This document shows, piece after piece, positions 6,281-6,624 of a stretch of DNA of 6,624 nucleotides; the first letter of the stretch is position 1, and every line of letters starts with the position of its first letter. The position numbers and the translations under genes were made by a program. This DNA is from an uncultured Actinomycetes bacterium (GTDB taxonomy: Bacteria; Actinomycetota; Thermoleophilia; Gaiellales; Gaiellaceae), in assembly GCA_903930195.1 (NCBI GenBank), contig CAIYXH010000113.1, positions 1 through 6,624 of the forward strand. Direction: 5' to 3'. The notes under the pieces were generated by a model. It searched no databases. It saw only the letters and a list, made by a program, of their open reading frames with translations, and was not told the origin of the DNA.

Positions 6281-6624
6281 GCGCCATGCCGGCACCGTCG
6301 ACCGAGACGCTGCTCGACGTCCGCAACCTCAACGTGCGGTTCCAGACGCGCGACGGGCTCGTGCAGGCGGTCTCCGACCTGTCGTTCTCGGTGCGCCGCG
6401 GCGAGACGCTCGGGATCGTCGGCGAGTCCGGCTCGGGCAAGAGCGTCACGAGCCTCGCGATCATGGGCCTGCTCAACCCGGGCTACGCCAAGGTCGAGGG
6501 CGAGATCCTCTTCGAAGGCCGCGACCTGCTCAAGCTCTCCAAGAACGAGCTGCGCAAGGTCCGTGGTCGCGACGTCTCGATGATCTTCCAGGACCCGTTC
6601 GCCTGCCTGCACCCGATGTACCGC
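6277..6624 (+). CDS. dppD: Peptide/nickel-type ABC transporter ATP-binding protein, DppD/OppD family (3' partial)
   Basis: This is the cytoplasmic ATPase that powers the importer. The first 116 codons are present and the frame is open to the right edge. The start of the nucleotide-binding domain, LLDVRNLNVRFQTRDGLVQAVSDLSFSVRRGE (12-43), is followed by the Walker A motif GESGSGKS (49-56) and the Q-loop MIFQDPF with Q105. The spacing and the ESGSGKS form match DppD/OppD. The text after the Q-loop reads ACLHPMYR, where the family usually has a form of TSLNPVYR. The signature motif, Walker B and H-loop lie beyond the window. The GTG at 6277 overlaps the dppB stop (GTGA), which supports translational coupling; an ATG at 6286, three codons later, is the alternative. 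A DppF-type partner would be expected next. Confidence 0.94.
   Translation, partial: MSAMPAPSTETLLDVRNLNVRFQTRDGLVQAVSDLSFSVRRGETLGIVGESGSGKSVTSLAIMGLLNPGYAKVEGEILFEGRDLLKLSKNELRKVRGRDVSMIFQDPFACLHPMYR

Overview
The window is a G+C-rich stretch (about two thirds G+C by eye, with strong G/C preference at third codon positions). All six genes lie on the + strand: the end of one housekeeping operon, followed by most of an ABC transporter operon. The composition, GTG starts, strong AGGAGG-type ribosome binding sites and ATP synthase subunit style suggest a high-GC bacterium, most likely an actinobacterium (possibly the Thermoleophilia side). That placement is inferred from style, not from a marker gene.

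Region 1 (1-2274) holds F1Fo ATP synthase genes: atpA (alpha subunit, missing about the first 50 residues at the window edge) and complete atpG (gamma subunit, GTG start). They are 11 bases apart, and the atpG ribosome binding site overlaps the atpA stop codon. The usual next genes, atpD (beta) and atpC (epsilon), do not follow.

Region 2 (2275-2387) is a compact regulatory intergenic stretch. It holds a perfect 9-bp inverted repeat, a good -10 box (TATACT), and a cluster of alternating TGCCG/CGGCA half-sites over the predicted transcription start. It probably ends the atp transcript and starts the transporter transcript.

Region 3 (2388-6624) encodes a peptide/nickel-type (Dpp/Opp family) ABC importer in an unusual order: DppC-type permease, family 5 solute-binding protein, DppB-type permease, then a DppD/OppD-type ATPase cut by the window end. 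The binding protein should be exported and capture the substrate; the two permeases form the membrane channel; the ATPase, normally with a second DppF-like ATPase that may lie beyond the window, drives uptake. Two RNA hairpins flank the binding-protein gene. A 6-bp one sits directly before its ribosome binding site. A perfect 17-bp one sits between its stop and dppB, and its 3' arm contains the only Shine-Dalgarno-like sequence for dppB. This arrangement could make the binding protein more abundant than the membrane parts.

I see no mobile element, CRISPR array, tRNA or rRNA, and no clear sign of an undescribed system. The points of interest are the interrupted ATP synthase operon, the rearranged transporter operon with its hairpins, an apparently non-lipidated binding protein, and a Gln-to-Ser change in the alpha-subunit P-loop.
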